From: Lachnospiraceae bacterium
Lineage (GTDB): Bacteria; Bacillota; Clostridia; Lachnospirales; Lachnospiraceae
Length of the DNA: 64,000 bases
Direction: 5' to 3'
NCBI GenBank assembly: GCA_017468395.1
Contig: JAFUIR010000022.1
Location: 31,059-95,058 of the forward strand
Of this stretch, positions 7,270 to 15,834 are shown one piece after another. The notes under the pieces are model-generated. The model did no database searches. It was given only the letters and a program-made list of their open reading frames with translations, and was not told the origin of the DNA. Positions within the stretch are counted from its first letter, which is position 1. Each line of letters starts with the position of its first letter. Made by a program: the position numbers and the translations under genes.

Positions 7270-8526
7270 ATGATTCGGGAAAATGACTTGATTTTGGCAC
7301 AGGGGCAGTATTACAGCACCGACTGCTACGAAACGCAACTGAATAACAATGTTTTGGTGGTGGGAAGTTCCGGAAGCGGAAAAACCCGAAGTATCGTATC
7401 ACCCAACATTTTACAGGCCAGTGGCAGTTATATTATCTCGGACCCCAAAGGAGGGCTGTATCCCAAATACGGTAAGTATTTGGAAAGTAAAGGTTACGAG
7501 GTGCAAATTTTGGATTTCACAAGGCCGGAGCGGTCGACAAATTACAACTGCTTTAAGTATGTGCACGGTGAAAAGGACATTCTGAAAATGGCTCATATCC
7601 TGACCTACAGCATGGGCGCTTCCATGATCAACGACCCTTTCTGGGATGAAGCGGTGGAACTGCTTCTGACCTCCCTGATTGCATACATGAAAGACAGGCA
7701 CACAACCGTAGTACGGCCTACCATGTCGGGGCTTCTGCATCTGGTTTCCCTGTGCCAGATAAATGAGGATTACTCAAGTAATCAAACGGCTTTAGACGAA
7801 CTGATGCTTGCGGAAGAGAAAAGGGACCCCAATAGTTTTGCAGTAAAGCAATACAAGAAATTTAGGATTGCAGCCGGTAAAACTCTCAAGTCCATACTGA
7901 TTAGCCTTAACTCCAAATTGGGCAAGTTCGATTACAAAGAACTGAACAAAATGATGGCCTGTGACCAAGTAGACCTGACGTCCTTCGGAAGGAGGAAAAA
8001 GGCACTGTTTGTAGTAACCAGTGATACGGACCGCTCGCTGGACGGGCTGGTGAACATCTTCTTTTCGCAGGCCATGAACGAACTGTGTCACTTCGCAGAC
8101 GAAAAATGTAAAGACAGGAGACTACCGGTAGACGTAAGGTTTATCTTGGACGACTTTGCAACGAACTGCCGCATAGAAGGTTTTCCCCAGATGATTTCCA
8201 ACATCAGGGCAAGGGGCATCTCAGCCATGATAATGATTCAGGCAGAAGCCCAACTGGAAGCCGGGTATAAAGCCGATGCCCGGACCATCATATCCAACTG
8301 TGACACTTATGTATATCTTGGTGGCAATGATGTGGATACCGCAAAGTCGGTTGCCATGAGGTGCAACCTGCCATATTATAAAATATTGAATATGCCGGTG
8401 GGAACAAACTGGATTTTCAGAAGAGGGCAAACGCCCATCAACGGTAAGAATTTCATACTGGAAGACTATAAAAAAGAAAGAGGGATGGCAGAGGATGCCA
8501 TCCTTCTTTGCGATGTGCACCTGTAG
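7270..8526 (+). CDS. soluble VirD4/TraG-type ATPase
   Basis: A 418-residue RecA-like ATPase of the conjugative coupling protein (VirD4/TraG) family. Walker A is GSSGSGKT at residues 32-39, Walker B is VRFILDDFATN at 289-299, and DPFWDEAVELLLTSLIAY (122-139) and IRARGISAMIMIQAEAQL match the family. Usual coupling proteins are 500-700 residues with N-terminal membrane helices; this one begins almost directly at the nucleotide-binding core and has no hydrophobic helix, so it should be cytosolic. There is no relaxase, VirB4 or mating-channel gene in the window. Its constant partner here is the ClpP-like peptidase. A ring ATPase feeding a ring peptidase is an attractive but unproven idea. It converges on the AraC gene with only 12 bases between. 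Confidence 0.85.
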   Translation: MIRENDLILAQGQYYSTDCYETQLNNNVLVVGSSGSGKTRSIVSPNILQASGSYIISDPKGGLYPKYGKYLESKGYEVQILDFTRPERSTNYNCFKYVHGEKDILKMAHILTYSMGASMINDPFWDEAVELLLTSLIAYMKDRHTTVVRPTMSGLLHLVSLCQINEDYSSNQTALDELMLAEEKRDPNSFAVKQYKKFRIAAGKTLKSILISLNSKLGKFDYKELNKMMACDQVDLTSFGRRKKALFVVTSDTDRSLDGLVNIFFSQAMNELCHFADEKCKDRRLPVDVRFILDDFATNCRIEGFPQMISNIRARGISAMIMIQAEAQLEAGYKADARTIISNCDTYVYLGGNDVDTAKSVAMRCNLPYYKILNMPVGTNWIFRRGQTPINGKNFILEDYKKERGMAEDAILLCDVHL

Positions 8527-8538
8527 GTACACGATTCT

Positions 8539-9765
8539 TTATAAAATACTGTCCCGGTATTCCTTTGGGGTTTTCCGGATATACTTTTTAAATATTTTTG
8601 TAAAATAGTTCACATCGGGTATGCCGCAGTGCTGGGCAATGGTTTGGATTTGCAGGGGAGTGGAGTTTAGAAGCAGTATTGCATGCTCCACTTTCTTGCG
8701 GTTTACATAGTCCGTGAGGGTGCTTCCCGTTTCTTTTTTAAACTGGCTGGAAAGGTAGCTGGGATTGACACTTAGCATGTTTGCCATGGCATTCAGGCTC
8801 AAATCTGCGGTTAAATCACTGTCGATGCGGGTAATAACCTTCTGGATTAAAAGGGAATAACCTTTCATGGAATGGTTTTTTACAAGCAGACAATATTTCC
8901 GGAGCATTTCTTTTTGCAATTTGCCGCAGGCATCTACAGATGTTGTAAATTCAATTTTGCGGGCAAAATCGGAAGAAAGCCGGTCTATATGGTAAGGGTG
9001 CACAGAGCCGTTTTCTGCGGCTTTGCGCAGCAGCGTATTCATAATGATGGAATAATTTTTATAATTCCGCAGGGAATCGGGAGTACGCTGTTCCATGGTT
9101 GCGAAGTTCATACCGCTTAAGATAACCTCGGCCTTGTGGGTTTTTCCTTGGGAAACAGCCAAAAGCAGTTCGCTTTCTATGGCATAACGGGCTTCCAAAG
9201 CCTGCATATTAAAGGTAGCGTCCTCCAACTCGGAAAAATGGGGAGTGAAAGTGGCAGGCGTGTAGTGTTCGGTAAGCCCCCGCTCAAATGTTTCCGACGA
9301 AAAGTGATTGGCATCGCCCCATATTTTTTCCCCGAAAGTGTGAATCAGTGTGAGCAGTGGTCCATCATCGGTCAGCGTGGGGATGGAAGAGAAGTATTTT
9401 TCGAACGCCGGAAAATTTTGTGGCGGAATCGCATATTTTTCCCCAAGTTCCAGAAGGATAGCCTTTGAAGGAGTCTGCATTAAAAAAGGTCCGATAACCA
9501 TGGCGACAGGCTCCGGCGTATCCGGCAGGGAAAGGAAGAAATAATTGCAAAAGAAACTGTCCACTATCCGGTAAATGCGGTTAGGCTGTAATTGCTTTTT
9601 GGAAAAATTCATTAATTTTTCGTATTCTTTTTCCAGTCCCAATATTTGGCGCAGACCATAATCTATTTTTTCGAGAGATGTATAATCCTCTGTGACCAAA
9701 ATGCATTGTATATGGCAATGATCCAGATAAGACTGCACGAAAGACAATTCTGCATCGTAAAACAT
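8539..9765 (-). CDS. AraC-family transcriptional regulator
   Basis: A 408-residue regulator with a C-terminal AraC/XylS double helix-turn-helix (about 305-405): SLNAMANMLSVNPSYLSSQFKKETG and the second motif IQTIAQHCGIPDVNYFTKIFKKYIRKTPKEYR. The long N-terminal region (about 300 residues) has no motif I can name and probably senses a sugar or conjugate. It is divergent from the GPH symporter gene, separated by 188 bases, which strongly suggests it controls the symporter-GH2 operon. The start is followed upstream by a GA-rich ribosome site (GAGGGGGG region on the minus strand). Confidence 0.9.
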   Translation of the reverse strand: MFYDAELSFVQSYLDHCHIQCILVTEDYTSLEKIDYGLRQILGLEKEYEKLMNFSKKQLQPNRIYRIVDSFFCNYFFLSLPDTPEPVAMVIGPFLMQTPSKAILLELGEKYAIPPQNFPAFEKYFSSIPTLTDDGPLLTLIHTFGEKIWGDANHFSSETFERGLTEHYTPATFTPHFSELEDATFNMQALEARYAIESELLLAVSQGKTHKAEVILSGMNFATMEQRTPDSLRNYKNYSIIMNTLLRKAAENGSVHPYHIDRLSSDFARKIEFTTSVDACGKLQKEMLRKYCLLVKNHSMKGYSLLIQKVITRIDSDLTADLSLNAMANMLSVNPSYLSSQFKKETGSTLTDYVNRKKVEHAILLLNSTPLQIQTIAQHCGIPDVNYFTKIFKKYIRKTPKEYRDSIL

Positions 9766-9953
9766 AAGAGCCCCCCTCTTTTTGAATCGTAATTTCTTTA
9801 TTTATTATCGTATAATTTTTAGTAAAAATCAATGGGCAGTAAAAAAAGTACGGTTTTATCTAAAAAATTTACTCACGACCCCAAAGTATAGTTGGTAAAA
9901 TAAAAGCATAAAGTAACTGTTATTAGTATTACACAAAGAAAAGAGGGTTAATT

Positions 9954-11351
9954 ATGGAAAAGAAAAAAGAATTAAGACCTTTTGGTATGCGTGACTGTCT
10001 CGCATATGCAGCCGGTGACTTCGGATGTAACATGAGTTTTGCGTTAAAAGGTACAATGATGATTTTCTGGACCCAGTTTATGGGACTGGAACTTTGGTAC
10101 TCTTTGTTATTGGTAGTAGTTCAGGTTTGGGATGCTATCAATGACCCTGTTATCGGTTCCGTAATTGATGCAGACCGTCATCAGTATAAGCGTAACAAAT
10201 TTTTACAGTACATCTGGTTCGGTTCTATCGGACTTATCGTAGCAGGTGCGCTTTGTTTCCTGCCGTTCCCTAACGCTCCCCTTTGGGCGCAGATGATTAT
10301 TTTCATATGCGGATATGTTATTTGGGACGCGTTCTACACAATTGCTAACGTACCTTACGGCTCTTTGCTGTCCTTGATTTCCGGCAAACCTGCTGACCGT
10401 GCATCTCTTTCAGCATGGCGTTCCATCGGTTCTATGCTCGGTAATATGGTGCCTATGGCAATCCTTCCTATGATTATTTATGATGAAAAAGATAACCTGA
10501 TTGGTGAACGCGTATTCATTGCGGCTCTTATCATGGGTGTTTTAGGATTTATCAGTTTCCAGTTTATGATTCGCAATACAGAAATCCGTGAAAATACGGA
10601 TGTCCGCGTAAATGAAGACCAGCCTAAATTTAATGTATTTAAAGCAATGGCAAACTTTGCCAAAAACCGTCCCGCTGTCGGTGCTACCGTAGCAGCAGTT
10701 GGTATGTTCCTTGGTATGCAGGGTGGTGCAGCAGCCGTTACCGTTTTGTTCCAGTCTTATTTTAACAATGTACAGATTTCAGGTATTGTCCAGTTGTTTG
10801 CAATGATTCCTATCGTGGCATTCACACCTTTAGCTCGTAAGATGGTTACTAAGTATGGTAAAAAAGAACTGGCTACAGTTGGTGCCATTGCAAGTATGAT
10901 TGCTTGTCTTTTGATGCTTGTGCTTCCCATTACTCCTGACGGAACAGGTATTGTAATTTATGTGGTATGTCAGTTGATTAACAGCCTTGGTATGGGTATC
11001 TACTCTACTGTAAGCTGGGCTATGATGGGCGATGCTATTGACTACAACGAGTGGAAAACAGGAACCCGTGAGGAAGGTACTGTATATGCGCTTCATTCCT
11101 TCTTCCGTAAGTTAGCACAGGGTCTTGGTCCCGCATTGGCACTGGTTGTCATGGTGGCATTAGGTTATGTGGGCGAGAATAAAGGTGAGCAGACTATGGA
11201 AGTTGCTACAAGAATGCGTTACCTCGTTGCAGGTTTGTATCTGTTCAGTGCTGTTTTACAGTTTATCGGACTTAGCCTTATCTATAACCTGAACAAAAAG
11301 AATCTGGCAAAGATGAATGAAGAATTGGAAGCAAGAAGAGTTTCTGAATAA
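9954..11351 (+). CDS. GPH-family sugar:cation symporter
   Basis: A 465-residue transporter of the glycoside-pentoside-hexuronide (GPH, MelB/UidB-like) branch of the MFS superfamily with about 12 membrane helices. The family motif DAINDPVIGSVID is at about residues 61-73, and ANVPYGSLLSLIS, around 128-140, is typical. It imports a glycoside or uronide with Na+ or H+. The adjacent GH2 enzyme starts 32 bases after its stop, and uxuAB follow, so a glucuronide or similar conjugate is the likely substrate (inference from context). The ribosome site is AAGAGGG before ATG 9954. Confidence 0.9.
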   Translation: MEKKKELRPFGMRDCLAYAAGDFGCNMSFALKGTMMIFWTQFMGLELWYSLLLVVVQVWDAINDPVIGSVIDADRHQYKRNKFLQYIWFGSIGLIVAGALCFLPFPNAPLWAQMIIFICGYVIWDAFYTIANVPYGSLLSLISGKPADRASLSAWRSIGSMLGNMVPMAILPMIIYDEKDNLIGERVFIAALIMGVLGFISFQFMIRNTEIRENTDVRVNEDQPKFNVFKAMANFAKNRPAVGATVAAVGMFLGMQGGAAAVTVLFQSYFNNVQISGIVQLFAMIPIVAFTPLARKMVTKYGKKELATVGAIASMIACLLMLVLPITPDGTGIVIYVVCQLINSLGMGIYSTVSWAMMGDAIDYNEWKTGTREEGTVYALHSFFRKLAQGLGPALALVVMVALGYVGENKGEQTMEVATRMRYLVAGLYLFSAVLQFIGLSLIYNLNKKNLAKMNEELEARRVSE

Positions 11352-11382
11352 TCCGTGATTAAATTTTGAGGTGAATAAGAGT

Positions 11383-13620
11383 ATGAGAAATGTGATTAAT
11401 TTTAACGCTAAGTGGGCCTTCTCCAAGGAGGCCTCCGGCGTACCTACAGAAGTTTCAAACAAATGGAATTTTGTAAATCTTCCCCACAGCTGGAATAATA
11501 TTGACGGTCAGGACGGCGATAACGACTACTACCGCGGAACCTGCTACTATGCAAAAGAATTGGACAAATTTGATTTGCCCACAGCAGCAAAATACTATTT
11601 GGAACTGTGCGGTGCAAACTCCTCCGCAGATGTATATGTGAACGGAAAGAAACTGGCGCATCACGATGGTGGTTATTCTACATGGCGTGTGGACATCACG
11701 GAGGCACTGGAAGATAAGAATCTGATTGTAGTTGCAGTAGACAACAGTGCAAACGACTATGTTTATCCCCAGATGGCAGACTTTACTTTCTACGGCGGTC
11801 TGTATCGTAACGTAAACATTATTGCAGTTGCAGAGTCCCACTTTGATTTGGAAAATTATGGTGGTCCCGGCATCAAAGTAACTCCCGAGGTAAGCGGCGC
11901 AAATGCAAGCGTAACAGTGGAAGCCCCTGTTGTGAATGAAAAAGAGGGACAGACCCTTGTTTATATCATTGAGGATAAAGAGGGTAGCGTGGTTGCCTCC
12001 TGCGATGGCGAAGTGGCAGAGGGGAAGGCACAACTTGAACTTACCAATGTAACATTGTGGCACGGCAAAAAAAATCCGTACCTTTATACAGCCAAAGTAC
12101 AACTTGTGGAAAACGGCGAAGTGATTGATGAAGTGAGCACCCGTTTCGGTTGCCGCACTTTCAAGATTGACCCGGAAAACGGTTTTATCTTAAACGGAGA
12201 AGAATATCCTTTAAGAGGTGTGTCACGCCATCAGGATAGATGGGGACTTGGTAATGCACTGCTTCCCGAGCATCACAAGGAAGATATAGATTTGATTTGC
12301 GAGATGGGCGCTACAACCATCCGTCTGGCGCACTATCAGCATGACCAGTATTTCTATGATTTGTGTGATGAAAGAGGTCTGGTAATTTGGGCGGAAATTC
12401 CTTATATTTCCAAGCACATGCCCGGAGGACGTGAGAACACTATTTCCCAGATGAAAGAACTGGTAACACAAAACTACAACCATCCCAGTATCGTAGTTTG
12501 GGGTCTGTCAAACGAAATCAGCATGGCTGGTTCCGATGAAGATTTGTTGGATAATCACAAAGTTTTGAATGATTTGGTTCACGAGATGGATGCCACAAGA
12601 CTGACCACTATCGCATGTGTATCTATGTGCGACATCAACGACCCTTATGTGCAGATTCCCGATGTGGTTTCTTACAACCACTACTTTGGATGGTACGGCG
12701 GCGATACTTCCATGAACGGTCCTTGGTTTGACAACTTCCACAAGACATTCCCTAACATCCCCATCGGATGCAGTGAATACGGATGTGAAGCCCTGAACTG
12801 GCATACATCCAACCCGACCCAGGGAGACTATACGGAAGAATATCAGGCATACTATCACGAAGAATTGATTAAACAACTTTACACAAGAAAGTATATGTGG
12901 GCTACCCATGTATGGAATATGTTCGACTTCGGTGCTGACGCAAGAAACGAAGGCGGCGAAAACGGACAGAATCACAAGGGACTTGTAACTTTTGACCGTA
13001 AGTACAAAAAGGATTCTTTCTATGCTTACAAGGCATGGCTTTCCGATGATCCTTTTGTACACATCTGCGGTAAACGCTATGTAGACAGAGTGGAAGAAGT
13101 TACAAAAGTAACTGTATACTCCAATCAGCCGGAAGTAGAACTTTTTGCAAACCAAAAGAGTCTTGGCAAACAGGTATCTCCTGAGCATTTCTTCTATTTT
13201 GAAGTACCCAATGTGGGAGAAACCGTACTGGTTGCAAAAGCAGGGGAATGCACAGATGAGAGCAGACTTCGCAAAGTAGAAGTATTCAATGAAGACTACA
13301 GACTGAAAGAAAAAGGTGCAATCCTGAACTGGTTTGATATTACCGAGCCCGAAGGATACTTCTCACTGAACGATACGATGGGAAGCATCATGAGAAGCGA
13401 AGGCGGTCGTGCCATTCTCACGGGGCTTATGTCCCATATGATGGCAGGAATGAGCGATGGAAAAGCAGCAGGCTTTGAAATGAATGACGGTGTTATGAAG
13501 ATGATGGAAGGCTTCACCCTCATCCGCATGGCAAACCTGATGGGAACAGCAGGAGTGACCGTTACCAAAGAGCAGTTGCTTGCACTGAATGCACAGTTGA
13601 ACCAGATACCAAAGAATTAG
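11383..13620 (+). CDS. glycoside hydrolase family 2 enzyme (beta-glucuronidase or beta-galactosidase type)
   Basis: A 745-residue GH2 enzyme with the expected order: sugar-binding jelly roll (about 1-160), Ig-like domain (about 165-265), TIM barrel (about 270-580), then a DUF4982-like Ig domain (YSNQPEVELFANQKSLG). The acid/base is E378 in the NEIS motif and the nucleophile is E465 in CSEYG. I set the start at ATG 11383 because GAGGTG (11368-11373) is the ribosome site and the in-frame GTG 11371 overlaps it. No signal peptide is present, so it acts on an imported substrate. NHKG near 'NGQNHKGLVTFDR' fits an N-x-K motif used by glucuronidases, but related galactosidases have a similar motif. 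The link to uxuAB favours a uronide. The last 75 residues form an odd Met-rich helical tail. Confidence 0.9.
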   Translation: MRNVINFNAKWAFSKEASGVPTEVSNKWNFVNLPHSWNNIDGQDGDNDYYRGTCYYAKELDKFDLPTAAKYYLELCGANSSADVYVNGKKLAHHDGGYSTWRVDITEALEDKNLIVVAVDNSANDYVYPQMADFTFYGGLYRNVNIIAVAESHFDLENYGGPGIKVTPEVSGANASVTVEAPVVNEKEGQTLVYIIEDKEGSVVASCDGEVAEGKAQLELTNVTLWHGKKNPYLYTAKVQLVENGEVIDEVSTRFGCRTFKIDPENGFILNGEEYPLRGVSRHQDRWGLGNALLPEHHKEDIDLICEMGATTIRLAHYQHDQYFYDLCDERGLVIWAEIPYISKHMPGGRENTISQMKELVTQNYNHPSIVVWGLSNEISMAGSDEDLLDNHKVLNDLVHEMDATRLTTIACVSMCDINDPYVQIPDVVSYNHYFGWYGGDTSMNGPWFDNFHKTFPNIPIGCSEYGCEALNWHTSNPTQGDYTEEYQAYYHEELIKQLYTRKYMWATHVWNMFDFGADARNEGGENGQNHKGLVTFDRKYKKDSFYAYKAWLSDDPFVHICGKRYVDRVEEVTKVTVYSNQPEVELFANQKSLGKQVSPEHFFYFEVPNVGETVLVAKAGECTDESRLRKVEVFNEDYRLKEKGAILNWFDITEPEGYFSLNDTMGSIMRSEGGRAILTGLMSHMMAGMSDGKAAGFEMNDGVMKMMEGFTLIRMANLMGTAGVTVTKEQLLALNAQLNQIPKN

Positions 13621-13687
13621 AGGGTTCACGGAGCGAGAGAGAGTCTGTGAAGAAACTTTTTACAACGGTCATCTAGCATGTTTTTTA

Positions 13688-14566
13688 TTACGGTGTCCGC
13701 CCGTGGGAGAACAGTTCCATGTACTCCTTGGGTGAGACACCGTATTCTTTTCTGAAGGCTCGGTAAAATACAGAGTAATCCTGAAAGCCGCACAGCAGGT
13801 AGGCATTGCTGATTTCGGTGTTACTTTTCATGATATCGAGGCATAGGGCAAGGCGTTTCTTGGTAATATATTGATGAACGGAAAGTCCCAAATTCTCTTT
13901 GAAAACATGGGCGATATGATATTTGCTCACATAAAATTCCTCTGCCAGTTTCTCTAAAGATAAATCCTCTTCCAAGTGGGCTTCAATGTAACTCATGACA
14001 CTTTGGCAGAGGTTTTGTTTTTGTCTGGGAAGTGCGGGATGGGTCATTTCGTATATACTGCGGTTTAAATGAAGCACAAGGTCGTTGACGCACAGAGGAA
14101 TCTGTGCAGACTTTGCAAATCTTGCAGAATGGATTTCCTCCAAGAGGCGGATGATTTTGGCTTGCAGGGCGTTAAAGGAAATTTTGTCATAGTGATAGAC
14201 ATAGTTTCCCGTGACGGTAACGTGCTGCATCAGGTAGCCGTAGTCTGCAGACTCTGCCATAAGGCGGCGACAGTATTCCTGGCTAATCCAAAAGACGAAA
14301 CGCCGGTAAGGGGTATCACTGCCCAAAACTTCCGCATGGTGCTGCACATGAGGGGGGATCAAAACCACATCGCCGCTTTTTAGGGGAAAAACTCTATCGG
14401 CAATATGAAGGTTTACCCGGCCCTCCAGAAAAAAATAAAATTCATAGTAATTGTGGGTATGACTTTTTACAGCGGTCACCGGGCGGTCATTATAGTAGTA
14501 AATCTCAAAGTCCTTTGAGAGCATATATTGTCTGTGGCTGAATGGGGTACGCAGATTGTTTTTCAT
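13688..14566 (-). CDS. AraC-family regulator with cupin sensor domain
   Basis: A 292-residue AraC-type regulator. The N-terminal cupin sugar-sensing domain is at about 25-100 (HTHNYYEFYFFLEG, then LKSGDVVLIPPHVQH). The C-terminal double helix-turn-helix is at about 190-288 (LEKLAEEFYVSKYHIAHVFKENLG and LLCGFQDYSVFYRAFRKEYGVSPKEYM). It is transcribed away from uxuA with 200 bases between, so it is the likely activator of uxuAB. The uxuA promoter has a good -10 (TATAAT 14685-14690) but no clear -35, which fits an activator-dependent promoter. Confidence 0.92.
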   Translation of the reverse strand: MKNNLRTPFSHRQYMLSKDFEIYYYNDRPVTAVKSHTHNYYEFYFFLEGRVNLHIADRVFPLKSGDVVLIPPHVQHHAEVLGSDTPYRRFVFWISQEYCRRLMAESADYGYLMQHVTVTGNYVYHYDKISFNALQAKIIRLLEEIHSARFAKSAQIPLCVNDLVLHLNRSIYEMTHPALPRQKQNLCQSVMSYIEAHLEEDLSLEKLAEEFYVSKYHIAHVFKENLGLSVHQYITKKRLALCLDIMKSNTEISNAYLLCGFQDYSVFYRAFRKEYGVSPKEYMELFSHGRTP

Positions 14567-14766
14567 GGCAGTCCTTTCCTAAAATATGTGTAATACTTTC
14601 CGTTGCACCAACAGAATAACATGAAACCGCAACTTTTGCAATGTACGAAACAATTTGCCCAATGGGATTTTGCGAGGAAAGAGATATAATAAGATTATAG
14701 AATGTAAGCATTGAATTATTCTTTGTTTTAATAACATTTTTTAAAGAGAAGGAGAGGTAAATTCTT

Positions 14767-15834
14767 ATGGAAATGACACTCAGATGGTATGGTTCCAAAT
14801 TTGACACAGTAACACTTAAGCAGATTAGACAGATTCCCGGTGTGACCGGCGTTATTACTACTTTGTATGATACAAAGCCCGGTGAGGTTTGGAGCAGAGA
14901 GCGCATCCGTGCGTTGAAAGAGGAAGTAGAGGCAGCAGGTTTGCATATTTCCGGTATTGAAAGCGTAAACATCCACGATGCAATCAAAACAGGTGCTCCG
15001 GAGAGAGAACAGTACATTGCAAACTATATTGAGACTCTGGAAAACCTGGGTAAAGAAGATATTCATCTGGTTTGCTACAACTTCATGCCCGTGTTTGACT
15101 GGACCCGTACAGAACTGGCGAGAATGCGTCCCGATGGTTCCACGGTTTTGGCTTACACTCAGGAAGCGGTAGACGCTATCGACCCCGAGAAAATGTTTGA
15201 ATCCATCGCAGGTGACACCAACGGTACAGTAATGCCCGGCTGGGAACCTGAGCGTATGGCAAGAGTAAAAGAACTTTTTGAAGAATACAAGGATGTTGAT
15301 AACGAGAAGTTATTTGAAAACCTGAAATATTTCCTTGAGAAAATTATGCCTGTTTGTGATAAATATGATATCAACATGGCTATCCATCCCGATGATCCTG
15401 CATGGAGCGTGTTTGGTCTGCCCCGTATCATCATTAACAAGACAAACATCCTGCGTATGATGAAAATGGTGGACAACCCTCATAACGGTGTCACATTCTG
15501 CTCCGGTTCTTATGGTACAAATCTGGAGAACGATTTGCCCGACATGATCCGTTCTTTGAAGGGAAGAATCCATTTTGCACATGTGCGCAACTTGAAATTT
15601 AACTCCCCTACAGACTTTGAAGAGTCCGCGCATCTTTCCTCAGACGGAACTTTCGATATGTACGAAATTATGAAAGCACTGTACGAAATCGGCTTTGAGG
15701 GACCTATCCGTCCCGACCACGGCAGAATGATTTGGGACGAAGTGGCTATGCCCGGCTATGGTCTGTATGACAGAGCCCTTGGTGCAACCTATCTTAACGG
15801 ACTTTGGGAAGCCATCGAGAAAGGAGCCAGATAA
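14767..15834 (+). CDS. uxuA: mannonate dehydratase
   Basis: A 355-residue enzyme that dehydrates D-mannonate to 2-keto-3-deoxygluconate in hexuronate breakdown. The sequence opens with the family's MEMTLRWYG, followed by the xylose-isomerase-like TIM barrel; metal-binding and catalytic blocks include IHPDDPAW, HFAHVRN and RPDHGRM. Length agrees with the family. GGAGAGG lies upstream at about 14751-14757. Its stop overlaps the uxuB start (TAATG), so translation is probably coupled. Mn2+ is the usual cofactor. Confidence 0.95.
   Translation: MEMTLRWYGSKFDTVTLKQIRQIPGVTGVITTLYDTKPGEVWSRERIRALKEEVEAAGLHISGIESVNIHDAIKTGAPEREQYIANYIETLENLGKEDIHLVCYNFMPVFDWTRTELARMRPDGSTVLAYTQEAVDAIDPEKMFESIAGDTNGTVMPGWEPERMARVKELFEEYKDVDNEKLFENLKYFLEKIMPVCDKYDINMAIHPDDPAWSVFGLPRIIINKTNILRMMKMVDNPHNGVTFCSGSYGTNLENDLPDMIRSLKGRIHFAHVRNLKFNSPTDFEESAHLSSDGTFDMYEIMKALYEIGFEGPIRPDHGRMIWDEVAMPGYGLYDRALGATYLNGLWEAIEKGAR

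Noticed and set aside
7270-8526. Evidence for an integrated conjugative element
   Set aside because: Only a coupling-protein-like ATPase is present. I see no relaxase, VirB4, channel proteins, or att repeats, and the ATPase lacks a membrane anchor.
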